Assembly: GCF_003324185.1 (NCBI RefSeq)
Contig: NZ_PXUP01000005.1
Span: 1 to 64,000, forward strand
DNA from: Faecalibacterium prausnitzii
GTDB taxonomy: Bacteria > Bacillota > Clostridia > Oscillospirales > Ruminococcaceae
DNA length: 64,000 nt
Direction of reading: 5' to 3'
Part shown: positions 1 through 8,343 of the stretch, piece after piece
Layout of the letters: each line of letters starts with the position of its first letter
Position numbering within the stretch: position 1 is the stretch's first letter
The notes under the pieces: model-generated
Told to the model about the DNA's origin: nothing
The model's database searches: none
Seen by the model: the letters and a program-made list of their open reading frames with translations, nothing else
Program-made: the position numbers and the translations under genes

Positions 1-98
1 TCAACTTCACGGACGATTCCAAAACCATCTCCCGTGAAGAGGTGTTGGGTTCGAGTGCTGTGGACAATGCTCCACCAAACGTAAGGCCGTTTACCTGA
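1..98 (+). other. Window edge, possible 3' end of an upstream gene
   Basis: Two forward frames run in from the left edge. One stops at 82-84, just before the hairpin terminator at 86; the other stops at 96-98, inside it. The first is therefore the more plausible gene end, but neither short peptide is recognisable. The sequence could equally be non-coding chromosome or an element end. A GGGTTCG stretch at 48-54 resembles a similar stretch at about 57022-57028 near the other end of the accessory region. Confidence 0.2.
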
Positions 99-117
99 AA
101 AGGTAAGCGGCTTTTTC
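86..117 (+). terminator. Rho-independent terminator
   Basis: A 10-bp stem (86-95 with 102-111, one G-T pair) and a 6-nt loop are followed by five T. It would end transcription entering from the left edge. Confidence 0.7.
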
Positions 118-142
118 TTGTACCTACGTGCTTTTTGATATA

Positions 143-167
143 CAAAAGTGAAACGGATTCACTTTTG
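143..167. repeat. Perfect 10-bp inverted repeat
   Basis: CAAAAGTGAA (143-152) and TTCACTTTTG (158-167) are perfect inverted arms around a 5-nt centre. It lies between the left terminator and the TGTAGCA repeats. It could be a recombinase or operator site. Nothing else was seen in the 118-406 gap apart from the repeats listed next. Confidence 0.5.
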
Positions 168-211
168 CATGTTGATAATGAAACGTGTAGGAGGCCCCCT
201 TTTCAGTCGTT

Positions 212-242
212 TGTAGCAAGTTTGTAGCAGATCTGTAGCAAA
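212..242. repeat. Left cluster of TGTAGCA repeats, possible integrase arm sites
   Basis: TGTAGCA occurs at 212-218, 223-229 and 234-240, exactly 11 bp apart, so all copies face the same side of the helix. The 23 bases at 220-242 recur without mismatch at 56931-56953 in the same orientation, at the other end of the accessory DNA. Phased short direct repeats near element ends are typical of arm-type binding sites of tyrosine recombinases. That role is inferred. Confidence 0.55.
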
Positions 243-406
243 ATTCGGAGAGGAACGGCAAAATGACCTCAGAAACCCGATTTTTGCAGATTTTTGGGTA
301 TAAAATTTTATCCTTGAATTTTGTGCAGAATGACGACGGTGCTTTTCATTCGGATTCTGATGCCGTACAATAAAGGAAAAGATCATGGATGAAAGGAGAA
401 ATCGCT

Positions 407-1546
407 GTGCGCTACACCATCCGGCATTTTGATTTGCCGCTGTTTACCTTTGAAGCAAACATGGACAGTGCAGATACTGGCCTCCATATTATAAAAGTCT
501 ACGAAGAAAACCGTTCTTTTCTACCTTTGAATCTGACTGTATCAGAAGATGGTGTAGAACGCTGGCTGCGGCATCGCGCAATTCCGAAGAACCGAGCGTA
601 TGTAGACGCTCTGCTCTCTAAGGTGGGGCTTTCTTTGAATCGACCGCTTGGAATTATTGCAGCCAATAAAGGTCTTTCACTCAATGATTGCTTTTGGGTA
701 GATGCAGAGGGCTCCGGTGACACCTTTGAAAAAGTAAATCTTTACGATAACCGATTCAGTCAGGTGCTGGCAGCAATCGCCTTTACAGGATATGGCAGCA
801 GCATACGAACTTCGCTTGCGTCCTGCCCGGAGTTCTCGACCAACGGGATGCTGCCCAAATGCTGGCGCAGGCAAAACGGAAAAATCTATCTTTATAAAGG
901 TGGCACGTCAGGGTTCAGCAATCTGGGGTTTGAACCGTACTCGGAAATGTATGCTTATCAAGTTGCACAGGTGATGGGCGTGAATGCGATTCGCTACACC
1001 CTGACAAAAGATCTGAAAAAGACGCTTTGTTCCAAGTGTGAGCTGTTCACCAGCAAAGAGCATTCTTATATTCCCATCGGACAGCTTGTGTCCAAAGGTG
1101 GAATAAAAGCAATTTTTGCGTATTATCAGACGTTAGGTCAGAACTTTGTGGATGCGCTGGAAGATATGCTGGTCTTTGATGCGATCATCTGCAATACAGA
1201 CCGCCACTATGGAAATTTTGGTGTGCTGGTAGACAATAAAACCAACACGATTGCGGCCCCCGCACCGCTGTTTGACCACGGAAACTCGCTGTTCAGTCTG
1301 GGCGGAACGGATCTTTGGGACGATCAGAAAGCATTTGATGAGTATGCCCGTACACTGCTTCCGCTTGCATACGATGATTTCTTTGCAGCAGCAAAGAACG
1401 TAATGAAGCCTCGTCACCGTGCAATGCTCCATAAGCTGCTGGATTTCCATTTTGACCGCAGAGCGACACGTTATAATCTGCCGCCAAATCGCTTGAAGAT
1501 GATCGAAAAAGAGGTACAGCGCAGAGCAAGAGTGCTTTTAGGGTAA
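407..1546 (+). CDS. HipA-like serine/threonine kinase
   Basis: This 379-aa protein belongs to the HipA-like kinase group. The C-terminal half carries a NTDRHYGNFG segment (catalytic Asp and Asn) followed by FDHGNS (the metal-binding Asp-His-Gly), both typical of HipA-type kinases. The GTG at 407 is preferred over the ATG at 389 because AAAGGAG (393-399) lies ahead of GTG at normal spacing and would sit inside the longer frame. Classical HipA toxins phosphorylate glutamyl-tRNA synthetase and are held by an HTH antitoxin HipB; no HipB-like gene lies next to this one. It could be a stand-alone kinase rather than half of a toxin-antitoxin pair. A strong terminator follows. Confidence 0.75.
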   Translation: MRYTIRHFDLPLFTFEANMDSADTGLHIIKVYEENRSFLPLNLTVSEDGVERWLRHRAIPKNRAYVDALLSKVGLSLNRPLGIIAANKGLSLNDCFWVDAEGSGDTFEKVNLYDNRFSQVLAAIAFTGYGSSIRTSLASCPEFSTNGMLPKCWRRQNGKIYLYKGGTSGFSNLGFEPYSEMYAYQVAQVMGVNAIRYTLTKDLKKTLCSKCELFTSKEHSYIPIGQLVSKGGIKAIFAYYQTLGQNFVDALEDMLVFDAIICNTDRHYGNFGVLVDNKTNTIAAPAPLFDHGNSLFSLGGTDLWDDQKAFDEYARTLLPLAYDDFFAAAKNVMKPRHRAMLHKLLDFHFDRRATRYNLPPNRLKMIEKEVQRRARVLLG

Positions 1547-1550
1547 AAAA

Positions 1551-1600
1551 GAAAACCGTCAAACGTGAGAGATTTCTCTCATGCGTTGACGGTTTTTCTT
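1551..1600 (+). terminator. Rho-independent terminator of the HipA-like gene
   Basis: A long stem from AAAACCGTCAA pairs with TTGACGGTTTT around an inner GAGAGA/TCTCTC hairpin, then T residues. It begins five bases after the stop codon of the kinase gene. Confidence 0.9.
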
Positions 1601-1689
1601 GTCAGTGGAGGGGATGGCTTTCCTTGAAAGTGGCGAAAAATTTTATTGAAAGACTCCAAAGAGAAACAACGAGTTAGATGTGGAAACGG

Positions 1690-3282
1690 CTACTTTTGAA
1701 TTTTCTCGATGAGACACTCGTGTTTTTTGGTGGCTTTATCATAGTTGATGCCCACTAGCAGAAGGTTCCCTTGATAATCTTTCAAGGCGTTTCCATAGTG
1801 TTTCTCCTTGATTTGAGCAAGTGCACCAGATGCACTCTTGTTCCATTTCAGTTCGATTACTACTGCGGGCTTGTCTAGATGCATCCTGTGAGGAATCATA
1901 CACACATCGGCAAAGCCTTTACCTGCAGGCAACTCCCGCACTATCGTGTAATACTCTCGTGCAAAATAGAAAGCCAGATTGATGATACAACTCAACGAAT
2001 TTTCATCGTTATATTGAAGAACTGACACTTCTTCATGTGCTTTGTCAACTCCGGCGGCTACAGCATCCGCATCCATCGCCCATAGTGCTTCCAGCAGCCT
2101 GCGAGACGCTTCTATGGAATCCATTACACCGTGCCAGTTCATCGTGCTGAGGGCATTGACATATTCCTGCGAGACTTCCTTGTTGGGAATAGTCACGGAT
2201 TCATCTATGCTATTGTAGGTCAGATAACCCAAATGCACCAGCAGGGTCAGAACATCGTCTTTGCTGGCAAAGGTGGTCATGTCATTGCTGAAAGTGCCCG
2301 TGTTGATTTTTATGGCTTCGCCTGCCAGCATTCGGACAACCGCATTCTGCAAGCCATCCATATCCATCTGGATATAAATTTTCAAGGCTTCATAGGTTTC
2401 GGTTTGGTTCCAATAAGTGCCGAATTTGTGCCGCAGCATCGCATCCACAACAGATTTAGGGCTGTACATGGAATAATGCTCATCTCCGGACCGCCGATGC
2501 GCAATCAGGTCATAGCCATCATACCATGCTTTGGCCTCCTCAAAGCTCATCTGATACTTTTCGCAAAGAGCAGACACTTCTGATTCGGTAAAGCCAAAAT
2601 ACTCTGCCAGTTCACCGGGATCGGTCATGGAATACTCAGTAAACATATTTAGTGCAGAGTGGGAGCCGTACTTTTTAATGGGTAAGATGCCTGTCATGTA
2701 GGCCAATGCAACGTAATCCTTGTCTTTGAGCCAAGCTCGCAGAAAGTCAAGATATTTCTTCTGCGCATCCTGATTTTGCTGGTATTCCCGAAACAGGCAA
2801 TCCCATTCGTCAATCAAAATCACGAAAGAACGATTTGTTTTTGCATAAATGTCTTTCATGACCTGAATGAGGTTGTTTTTATCCCGAAAACGGACATTTT
2901 GAAAATGGTCCGTTAAATCAAATACAAGATATTTTTGCAGCATTGTTAGCATTTCATCCATGCTATGCGTCATGCTGAGAAATTCCTGCATGTTGACTTT
3001 GATTACGTCATACTGGTTGAGGTGCTGCTGATAAGATGACACATAGTGGATTTTCAAGGAACTGAACAACGATGCGGAATTCTCACCACGGTCATAGTAA
3101 GCGGCTAGCATATCGGCAGCCATCGACTTGCCGAAACGGCGAGGACGACTGACACAGATGAACTTCTGTCTGGTGTTCAAAACGGCATTGGTCTTTTCGA
3201 TCAATCCGGTCTTATCTACATAGATTTCGGAGTTTAGGCTTTCCTGAAAGCCCTTGCTGCCCGGATTCAGATAGCTTCCCAT
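1690..3282 (-). CDS. AAA-ATPase-like protein with C-terminal PD-(D/E)XK nuclease domain
   Basis: This 530-aa protein has the usual N-terminus of the AAA-ATPase-like family (PF09820 type): YVDKTGLI, then the P-loop-like SRPRRFGKSM near residues 45-54, and VILIDEWD as the Walker B region near 155-162. The last ~100 residues contain VVIELKWNKSA, a good match to the E-x-K core of the PDDEXK_9 nuclease domain that usually ends these proteins. The function is unknown; such genes are abundant in gut Clostridia and Bacteroidetes and are often found on mobile DNA. A paralogue lies at 21044-22717. The gene has its own promoter and converges on the HipA-like gene. Confidence 0.85.
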   Translation of the reverse strand: MGSYLNPGSKGFQESLNSEIYVDKTGLIEKTNAVLNTRQKFICVSRPRRFGKSMAADMLAAYYDRGENSASLFSSLKIHYVSSYQQHLNQYDVIKVNMQEFLSMTHSMDEMLTMLQKYLVFDLTDHFQNVRFRDKNNLIQVMKDIYAKTNRSFVILIDEWDCLFREYQQNQDAQKKYLDFLRAWLKDKDYVALAYMTGILPIKKYGSHSALNMFTEYSMTDPGELAEYFGFTESEVSALCEKYQMSFEEAKAWYDGYDLIAHRRSGDEHYSMYSPKSVVDAMLRHKFGTYWNQTETYEALKIYIQMDMDGLQNAVVRMLAGEAIKINTGTFSNDMTTFASKDDVLTLLVHLGYLTYNSIDESVTIPNKEVSQEYVNALSTMNWHGVMDSIEASRRLLEALWAMDADAVAAGVDKAHEEVSVLQYNDENSLSCIINLAFYFAREYYTIVRELPAGKGFADVCMIPHRMHLDKPAVVIELKWNKSASGALAQIKEKHYGNALKDYQGNLLLVGINYDKATKKHECLIEKIQK

Positions 3283-3317
3283 ATGATGCCTCCTATCCTG
3301 AAAATATCATTGTATTC

Positions 3318-3346
3318 ATTATACTCTAATCCATCAGGAAGCACAA
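3318..3346 (-). promoter_or_regulatory. Promoter of the AAA/PD-(D/E)XK gene
   Basis: On the minus strand, TTGTGC (3341-3346) and TATAAT (3318-3323) are separated by 17 bp, 36 bases ahead of the start codon, and an AGGAGG site precedes the ATG. Confidence 0.7.
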
Positions 3347-3414
3347 GAACGGGTTGATCAAAGCGAAAAGAAAACATCTTGTGTTGTGCATAGCGTAATT
3401 CTCATATAAAGCTC

Positions 3415-3443
3415 TTGCGTGCATACTCCTGCGGGAGTATAAT
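3415..3443 (+). promoter_or_regulatory. Promoter with built-in palindromic operator for the toxin-antitoxin pair
   Basis: TTGCGT (3415-3420), a 17-bp spacer and a consensus TATAAT (3438-3443) form a strong promoter. The spacer contains a perfect inverted repeat, ATACTCC (3423-3429) and GGAGTAT (3434-3440), that runs into the -10 box. This is where an autorepressing antitoxin would bind; the HTH protein at 4122-4781 is the obvious candidate. The repeat is seen directly; the repressor assignment is inferred. Confidence 0.75.
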
Positions 3444-3463
3444 TAGAGCGAGGAGGTGGTTCT

Positions 3464-4141
3464 GTGGAAAAAACAATTTATCACGGTTCGGATCATATTA
3501 TTGAAAAGCCAAAGTTCGGCTATGGTAAGACCTATAATGATTACGGTGTTGGTTTTTACTGCACCGAGAATCCTAACATGGCAAAAGAGTGGGGCGTTGG
3601 CATCGATCACAATGGCTACGCTAACCGGTATAAAATCGAATGCGACGGTTTGACCATTCTGGATTTGAACGCTCCCGGTTACACGATGCTGCATTGGCTG
3701 ACGATTCTTTTGGAGAACCGCGAATTCGATACTTCTGCCCCGCTGGCCGCAGAAGCCAAAGAATACCTGATGAACACTTTTCACCTCGACTATAAGTCTG
3801 CAGATATCATCATTGGCTACAGGGCAGATGACAGCTATTTTTCCTTTGCATCTGATTTTATCAACGGCGCAATCTCTTACCGCCAGTTGTGCAATGCCAT
3901 GCGCTTGGGCAAGCTGGGGCAGCAGTTCGTGCTGAAAAGCAAAGCGGCCTTTGAACAGCTGGAATTTCTCGGCTATGAGACCGCAGACTCTAAAGAATGG
4001 TATAAGAAAAAGGCCTTCCGTGACCAGACAGCCCGCCGCCAATATTTTGACGTGGAGCGCAACCGCCGTCAGAGGGGAGACCTTTATATTACCACGATTC
4101 TCGACGAGGAGATGAAGCCCAATGATCCACGCTTACGATAA
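3464..4141 (+). CDS. DUF3990 family protein, putative ADP-ribosyltransferase toxin
   Basis: This 225-aa protein starts at a GTG behind AGGAGG (3451-3456). The N-terminal IYHGSDHII followed by DYGVGFYCTENPNMAKEW matches the DUF3990 pattern, in which an HGS-type motif and a G-x-GFY-x-T strand resemble the NAD-binding core of ADP-ribosyltransferases. It overlaps the next gene by 20 bases, which carries an HTH domain, a toxin-antitoxin layout. The likely role is a toxin modifying a host target by ADP-ribosylation, inferred from family and context. The catalytic glutamate could not be fixed by eye. Confidence is good for the family and moderate for the activity. Confidence 0.75.
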   Translation: MEKTIYHGSDHIIEKPKFGYGKTYNDYGVGFYCTENPNMAKEWGVGIDHNGYANRYKIECDGLTILDLNAPGYTMLHWLTILLENREFDTSAPLAAEAKEYLMNTFHLDYKSADIIIGYRADDSYFSFASDFINGAISYRQLCNAMRLGKLGQQFVLKSKAAFEQLEFLGYETADSKEWYKKKAFRDQTARRQYFDVERNRRQRGDLYITTILDEEMKPNDPRLR

Positions 4142-4781
4142 AAGCTATCTTTCTGCTGCACAGAAAAATCTTGCCCGGATGTTGGATTATCTTGTCAACG
4201 ATCTGAATTATCCGTTGGAGACGGCATGGCAGTGGTTTCTTATCAGTAAGATGGCTTTTCGGTTTGAACAGGGGGATTGTTCTGTGTTGGTGGGCTTGTC
4301 CGGTGTAGAACTTGCCCGCGCTGTACTGGAGCAGGCGGGCGAAGTCGTGCCCATGCAGAAACCCTCGTATGCCTACGACCGCAGCCCGGAATACTGGACA
4401 GGTTGGGCTCTTGCCTATTACCAGTGGCTGACCAGTTTGTGCTTTGCGGAGATTGAACAGGCAGTGTCTATCACGGAGGTGCGGCTGCTGTATACGCCTT
4501 ACCACGAGATGGATGTACGGCAGTTTGCAGACAAGATGAACGAGTTGTACCGTGTGGCAAAGCCGGAAACAAACCTGAAAGCCATGCGCACATTGGCCGG
4601 ATTGAGCCAATCGGAACTGGCAGGACAGGCTGATGTGTCTGTGCGTACCATCCAGCAGTACGAACAGCGACAGAAGGACATCAACAAAGCACAAGCAGAA
4701 ACGCTGCTTCGCCTTGCGCGTGCGCTGAATTGCAATGTGGAGGATCTGATGGAGAAAGTTTCACCGCTGAATTTTAAATAA
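4122..4781 (+). CDS. HTH (XRE) protein, likely antitoxin of the DUF3990 pair
   Basis: This 219-aa protein has two parts. Residues 1-135 form a mostly helical domain often found in proteins next to DUF3990 toxins; residues 145-215 form a Cro/C1-type HTH (NLKAMRTLAGLSQSELAGQA, then VSVRTIQQYEQRQ). The start lies 20 bases inside the toxin gene, so the two are co-translated. As antitoxin it would bind the toxin with the N-terminal part and the palindrome at 3423-3440 with the HTH. This division of labour is inferred from the arrangement. Confidence 0.7.
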   Translation: MIHAYDKSYLSAAQKNLARMLDYLVNDLNYPLETAWQWFLISKMAFRFEQGDCSVLVGLSGVELARAVLEQAGEVVPMQKPSYAYDRSPEYWTGWALAYYQWLTSLCFAEIEQAVSITEVRLLYTPYHEMDVRQFADKMNELYRVAKPETNLKAMRTLAGLSQSELAGQADVSVRTIQQYEQRQKDINKAQAETLLRLARALNCNVEDLMEKVSPLNFK

Positions 4782-4825
4782 GAATGAAGCGATGAGACCT
4801 GACACAGATTGTGCAAACAAAAAAG

Positions 4826-4875
4826 AAAGCTGCCATCCATGAGAGAAAGATTCTCACGGATCGGCAGCTTTTCTC
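4826..4875. terminator. Bidirectional terminator between antitoxin and integrase genes
   Basis: AAAGCTGCC (4826-4834) pairs with GGCAGCTTT (4863-4871), with an inner ATCC/GGAT and TGAGA/TCTCA helix. T runs lie on both sides, so it can serve the converging genes. Confidence 0.8.
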
Positions 4876-4885
4876 TTTGAAGTTG

Positions 4886-6166
4886 TTATGCCTTCGTTGT
4901 GGTCAGAACTTCATCATTGACCAGCTGATTGGCCTTATCAAATGCTTCGATCATCTGGGTCGCTTTCGGATGGAGATAGACTTCATCCAGCGTTTTGGAT
5001 TTGGGCGTGTGCCCGACAGCGCGTTTCAGGATATCCTTGTTGACGCCTGCGCGGTCACAAAGGCTGGCGTAGGTATGGCGGGTGGTGTAGGGCGTATAGG
5101 TGGCGAGCTTCCCGGCAAACTCCGGTTTGCGCTTACCATTTTCGTCGTAAGGATTCGGCTGGATGCCGATTTCCTCCAGAAAAGGATAGAACTTGCGGTT
5201 GCGCCAGTTCTTTTCGTTCCAGAAACCGCCTTTTCCATTGGGAAAGAGCGGACCGTTTTCCACAGAGGTGGCATACGCATGTTCAAAAACCGGAATGCCA
5301 AAGTCGAGAATGGGAATGATGCGGTTGCGTCCGGCCTCGGTCTTGCAGCCGCCGATCAGATAAGCACCGGATTCCGTGCGGTGAAAATCTTCGTGTTTGA
5401 AGTGCAGCAGCTCATAGATACGCACTCCGCAGGCCAGAAGAGCAATTACCATCTGCCCGGTGGGCGTGTCCTTTTGGCTCAGGATCAGCGTCACCTGTTC
5501 GTCCGTGAAAATCTCGCGTTCCGGAGATTTGCGTCCTTCGACTTTCAGGACAGATGCAAGGTTGGCATCCACGACACGCCAACCAATGGCTGTGCGATAC
5601 AGCTTACTGATAAGAGTACGCTCTTTTTCCAACATACTTTGAGACAGGCCGTTATCGGCCATCTTGTCTAAGATGTTTTGAAAGTCCTGCGCATAGAGGG
5701 CGGCAATTTTGAAGTGCCACAGCGGACGGAGATATTTCCACGCAATGTCATAGAGCTCGCGAGCCTTATCGGACCGGCCCTTATATTCACGGGACTCTTT
5801 GAACATCCGGAAGCAGTCCTGCAGGGTAGAGTCCTGATAGGGTGTGGCCGGACGCTTCATCATCTCTGCGCGGACAGCTTCTGCTTCTTCACGGGTGACG
5901 TAGGTGCCAACAGCCTTCATGACTGTAATTCCGGTGTGAGGATCAGGGATCGGCATTCGGAGCAGCCATGGCTTCCGGCGTGTTCCGGACATTCGTGTGA
6001 TGCTGCCATTGCCAGACGAGGCTTTCAGCCGGGGCGATTCTCGTTTGGCTGGAACGGCAGGTGGAGCTACTGCACCGGGGGATGGCGCTGTGCCAACGGG
6101 ATGACCGCAGGCAGAGCAGAATTTAGCGGTATCTGAGATTTGATGACCGCAATTTTCACAGAACAT
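4886..6166 (-). CDS. Tyrosine-family site-specific integrase with N-terminal zinc ribbon
   Basis: This 426-aa recombinase opens with a zinc ribbon (CENCG near residue 3 and CSACGHP near 18). A SAM-like core-binding region follows at about 115-215, then the catalytic domain. Catalytic features are the first Arg in ACGVRIYEL, the second Arg box TTRHTYASL, the His in VGHTPKS and the Tyr near DEVYLHP. The first His of the usual H-x-x-R box is Tyr here (YTTR). It probably drives integration and excision of the element. An excisionase-like HTH gene lies just upstream on the same strand, separated by a terminator hairpin. Confidence 0.9.
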   Translation of the reverse strand: MFCENCGHQISDTAKFCSACGHPVGTAPSPGAVAPPAVPAKRESPRLKASSGNGSITRMSGTRRKPWLLRMPIPDPHTGITVMKAVGTYVTREEAEAVRAEMMKRPATPYQDSTLQDCFRMFKESREYKGRSDKARELYDIAWKYLRPLWHFKIAALYAQDFQNILDKMADNGLSQSMLEKERTLISKLYRTAIGWRVVDANLASVLKVEGRKSPEREIFTDEQVTLILSQKDTPTGQMVIALLACGVRIYELLHFKHEDFHRTESGAYLIGGCKTEAGRNRIIPILDFGIPVFEHAYATSVENGPLFPNGKGGFWNEKNWRNRKFYPFLEEIGIQPNPYDENGKRKPEFAGKLATYTPYTTRHTYASLCDRAGVNKDILKRAVGHTPKSKTLDEVYLHPKATQMIEAFDKANQLVNDEVLTTTKA

Positions 6167-6185
6167 AGATTTGAACCTCCTGCTT

Positions 6186-6222
6186 CAAAAAAATGCCCTC
6201 AGCATCGGAGGATACTGAGGGC
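6186..6222 (-). terminator. Terminator between the excisionase-like gene and the integrase
   Basis: GCCCTCAG (6195-6202) pairs with CTGAGGGC (6215-6222), followed on the minus strand by a run of seven T. It would limit read-through from the HTH gene into the integrase gene. Confidence 0.75.
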
Positions 6223-6233
6223 GAACGGTTAGA

Positions 6234-6470
6234 TCAGTTACGGGCGCGGGAGAGCTGGTAGTCCAGGCTCTGCTCAGCCGTGAGCCCCTTCTGGAGAAAG
6301 CGGATCACATTGGGGTAAAACACGTAGATACGTGATCCGTTCGGTACGTGACTTATGTAACCGGCGGCTACGAGATTGCGGAGACCGTGGTATGTTATAT
6401 CATAACCTTCGCTCCGTGCACGGCGTGCGGCACCTGTTAGTGTAAGAAAATCCTGCGGCTTATTAACCAT
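6234..6470 (-). CDS. Small HTH protein, excisionase-like
   Basis: This 78-aa protein starts at the ATG at 6470, which follows GAAAGGAGA; a longer frame upstream has no comparable ribosome site. The segment FLTLTGAARRARSEGYDITYH resembles the winged-helix DNA-binding domains of excisionases and MerR-type proteins, and its place just upstream of the integrase supports an Xis or regulatory role. The exact family is not certain. Confidence 0.6.
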   Translation of the reverse strand: MVNKPQDFLTLTGAARRARSEGYDITYHGLRNLVAAGYISHVPNGSRIYVFYPNVIRFLQKGLTAEQSLDYQLSRARN

Positions 6471-6521
6471 AATGTTTCTCTCCTTTCGCAAAATGATGGA
6501 AAGCACAGGTGGCTTTTCATA

Positions 6522-6532
6522 ATAAGCATATC
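6522..6532 (-). promoter_or_regulatory. GATATGCTTAT motif, copy 1
   Basis: On the minus strand GATATGCTTAT lies 52 bases before the start of the excisionase-like gene. The same 11-mer precedes the next two leftward transcription units (6835-6845 and 10073-10083). It may be a shared operator or part of a promoter. Confidence 0.45.
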
Positions 6533-6562
6533 TTTTTGAGATATAGGACTCTTAAAGGGCGA

Positions 6563-6784
6563 TTAAGGGTACCAGGGAAGATCTGGCATTTTTGAGAAGT
6601 CATAACGCTCCAAAGAATGCAAATCGGGTTGTACTTCCTCATATTGGGCGTTTAAAGGGGGAACGACATAGCCGCAGTTAAAAAATTGACTCTGGTCACG
6701 CAGCGTGATAGCACTACAATCGATGTATTCACAATCGCCGGAGTGGCAACATGGAGGCGTTGTAAAGTAAATTGGAGCGCCCAT
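6563..6784 (-). CDS. Hypothetical 73-aa cysteine-containing protein
   Basis: The start codon follows a clear AGGAGGA ribosome site, so this small gene is likely real. The protein has an N-terminal CCHSGDCEYIDC cluster that could bind a metal, and a proline-rich tail ending DLPWYP. No family is recognised. It sits between the ATPase module and the excisionase-like gene, all on the minus strand, with a GATATGCTTAT motif upstream. Confidence 0.5.
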   Translation of the reverse strand: MGAPIYFTTPPCCHSGDCEYIDCSAITLRDQSQFFNCGYVVPPLNAQYEEVQPDLHSLERYDFSKMPDLPWYP

Positions 6785-6834
6785 AGTGTTTTCCTCCTGA
6801 AATTAAAATTGAATGCGAAGCGGATTGCTTCATG

Positions 6835-6845
6835 ATAAGCATATC
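6835..6845 (-). promoter_or_regulatory. GATATGCTTAT motif, copy 2
   Basis: The second copy lies 51 bases before the start of the 73-aa gene, almost the same distance as copy 1 from its gene. Confidence 0.45.
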
Positions 6846-6870
6846 TGCTTGAATTAGCGTACATTTTGCC

Positions 6871-8325
6871 TTATGGCGTGATAAGCGCTTGAAAGGAAAT
6901 CTGCGCATCATCCTGTTGAATCAGTGAACTGAAATCCATGTTCGGGTAAGAAAAGGTTTCCGGTTGCACTTGTGCTGGTGGCCAAGAACAGTTATAATTA
7001 CCGTAATACGAGTTCATAGGAACGGATGTAAAAACTGCAGATCGAAGCAGCTGCAGTTGCTGGGATTGACTTTGCTCTTGTGGAGCAGAAGATTTATCAC
7101 GAAGATGCAGCGGTTCAATGGAAGGCTCCGAAGGCGAATCCGGCAGCAGAGGACAGGCGTTCTCCGTTACGGTTTCCGGTTTGCTGGGAGCGGCTTCTTC
7201 ATCGTCACAGTCATCAAGAGCGTCCAACGGCAGAAGAAGGTCAATCTGCGCTGGGGGCAGGATCGGTTCTGTATCGGAAGGTACCGGAATCGCCAGCGGG
7301 CCATTGGCAGGAACGACATCCTCTGGTGACTTACTATGGACGACCAGTGGCTTGGTAGTCGGCGTATCAGAATCACCTACATAAACTGGGCCGGAGACCA
7401 TGAACTCACCAACCTGAAGACTCTTTAGCATGGAAGTCAACTTGGTTCCACCTGACGAACTAATTAAACGGGCACACATACGAACCTCTTCATCCGCTGG
7501 CTGGAAACACATCATATATTTGCATTGCTGAAGCAAAATCCGTTGCTCAGACTTGAACACACGAATGCTCTGGGCAACCAGCAGTGCGTACAGACCTTGT
7601 TTGCGGCCCTCACAGAGGATTCGCCCCAGTGCGTTGGAAGAGCGCAGTGGATAGTTGCTTAACTCGTCCAGATACAAAAAGGTAGGCGAAAAATCCTCGC
7701 GGGTGGCTTCTCGTAACAGTGCTGCAAAAAGCACCTCTTCAACGATGTGTTGCGTGGATAACGAAAACGAGCTCAAATCCAGCAAGGTGATGCCGGGAGA
7801 AAACTCTATGTCACCATCCTCAAAAAGCTTTTGTGCAAATAGGGGTGCCAAGGCGTTTTCCAAACCGGGCGCAGAGCGTGAATGAGAACTCTTGATCTCC
7901 TGATGCAGGTATTCCAGCACTTCATTCGGAGCCGGTGAAGCGCGAAGCACCTCTTTTAAAAGAGACCGCAATAGCTGTTTTTGTGTATTCGACAGAGCGA
8001 TAACGGATGTGATAGTATCAGCGAAAGATGCAGCCGCATCCGCTGGATTATCTGATGCCCCGAACAAATGCAGCTTGAGTGGCTTTTGAGATACGTCCTG
8101 ACGATGTACATACGGTTCTAGTTCTACTGGAAAAGACACAGCGTGCCGGTGATCTATGACTACGATCCGAACACCTGACTCCAGCAGCCCCCTTATAATA
8201 TTGTAGGAAAGAGTAGACTTTCCTACGCCGCTTTTTCCACAGATAAAAATGGAAGCGTTCCCCTCCTTGAGTTTTTCAACGATTGTAACGGCTTTTTGAT
8301 AGGTAGAGCCTATTTTCAACTTCAT
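6871..8325 (-). CDS. HerA/VirD4-like P-loop ATPase
   Basis: This 484-aa protein has a Walker A motif, CGKSGVGKST, near residues 29-38 and a Walker B-like LYLDELSNYP near 215-225, arranged as in the HerA/FtsK/VirD4 superfamily of DNA-pumping ATPases. The last third (after about residue 320) is rich in Pro, Ser, Glu and Gln and looks disordered. It follows the 566-aa gene with an 18-bp gap, so the two form one operon. It could be a conjugation coupling protein, a phage-type motor or a defence ATPase; the sequence does not decide this. Confidence 0.65.
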   Translation of the reverse strand: MKLKIGSTYQKAVTIVEKLKEGNASIFICGKSGVGKSTLSYNIIRGLLESGVRIVVIDHRHAVSFPVELEPYVHRQDVSQKPLKLHLFGASDNPADAAASFADTITSVIALSNTQKQLLRSLLKEVLRASPAPNEVLEYLHQEIKSSHSRSAPGLENALAPLFAQKLFEDGDIEFSPGITLLDLSSFSLSTQHIVEEVLFAALLREATREDFSPTFLYLDELSNYPLRSSNALGRILCEGRKQGLYALLVAQSIRVFKSEQRILLQQCKYMMCFQPADEEVRMCARLISSSGGTKLTSMLKSLQVGEFMVSGPVYVGDSDTPTTKPLVVHSKSPEDVVPANGPLAIPVPSDTEPILPPAQIDLLLPLDALDDCDDEEAAPSKPETVTENACPLLPDSPSEPSIEPLHLRDKSSAPQEQSQSQQLQLLRSAVFTSVPMNSYYGNYNCSWPPAQVQPETFSYPNMDFSSLIQQDDAQISFQALITP

Positions 8326-8343
8326 GGTTCTGTCCCTCCTGTT

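Noticed and set aside
40-78. A tRNA or tmRNA 3' end, suggested by GGGTTCGAG and CTCCACCA
   Set aside because: The five-base stems around the supposed T loop do not pair, and the spacing to CCA is wrong.
3443-4042. A minus-strand protein opposite the DUF3990 gene
   Set aside because: No ribosome site or recognisable domain; the plus strand has a strong promoter, ribosome site and a known family.
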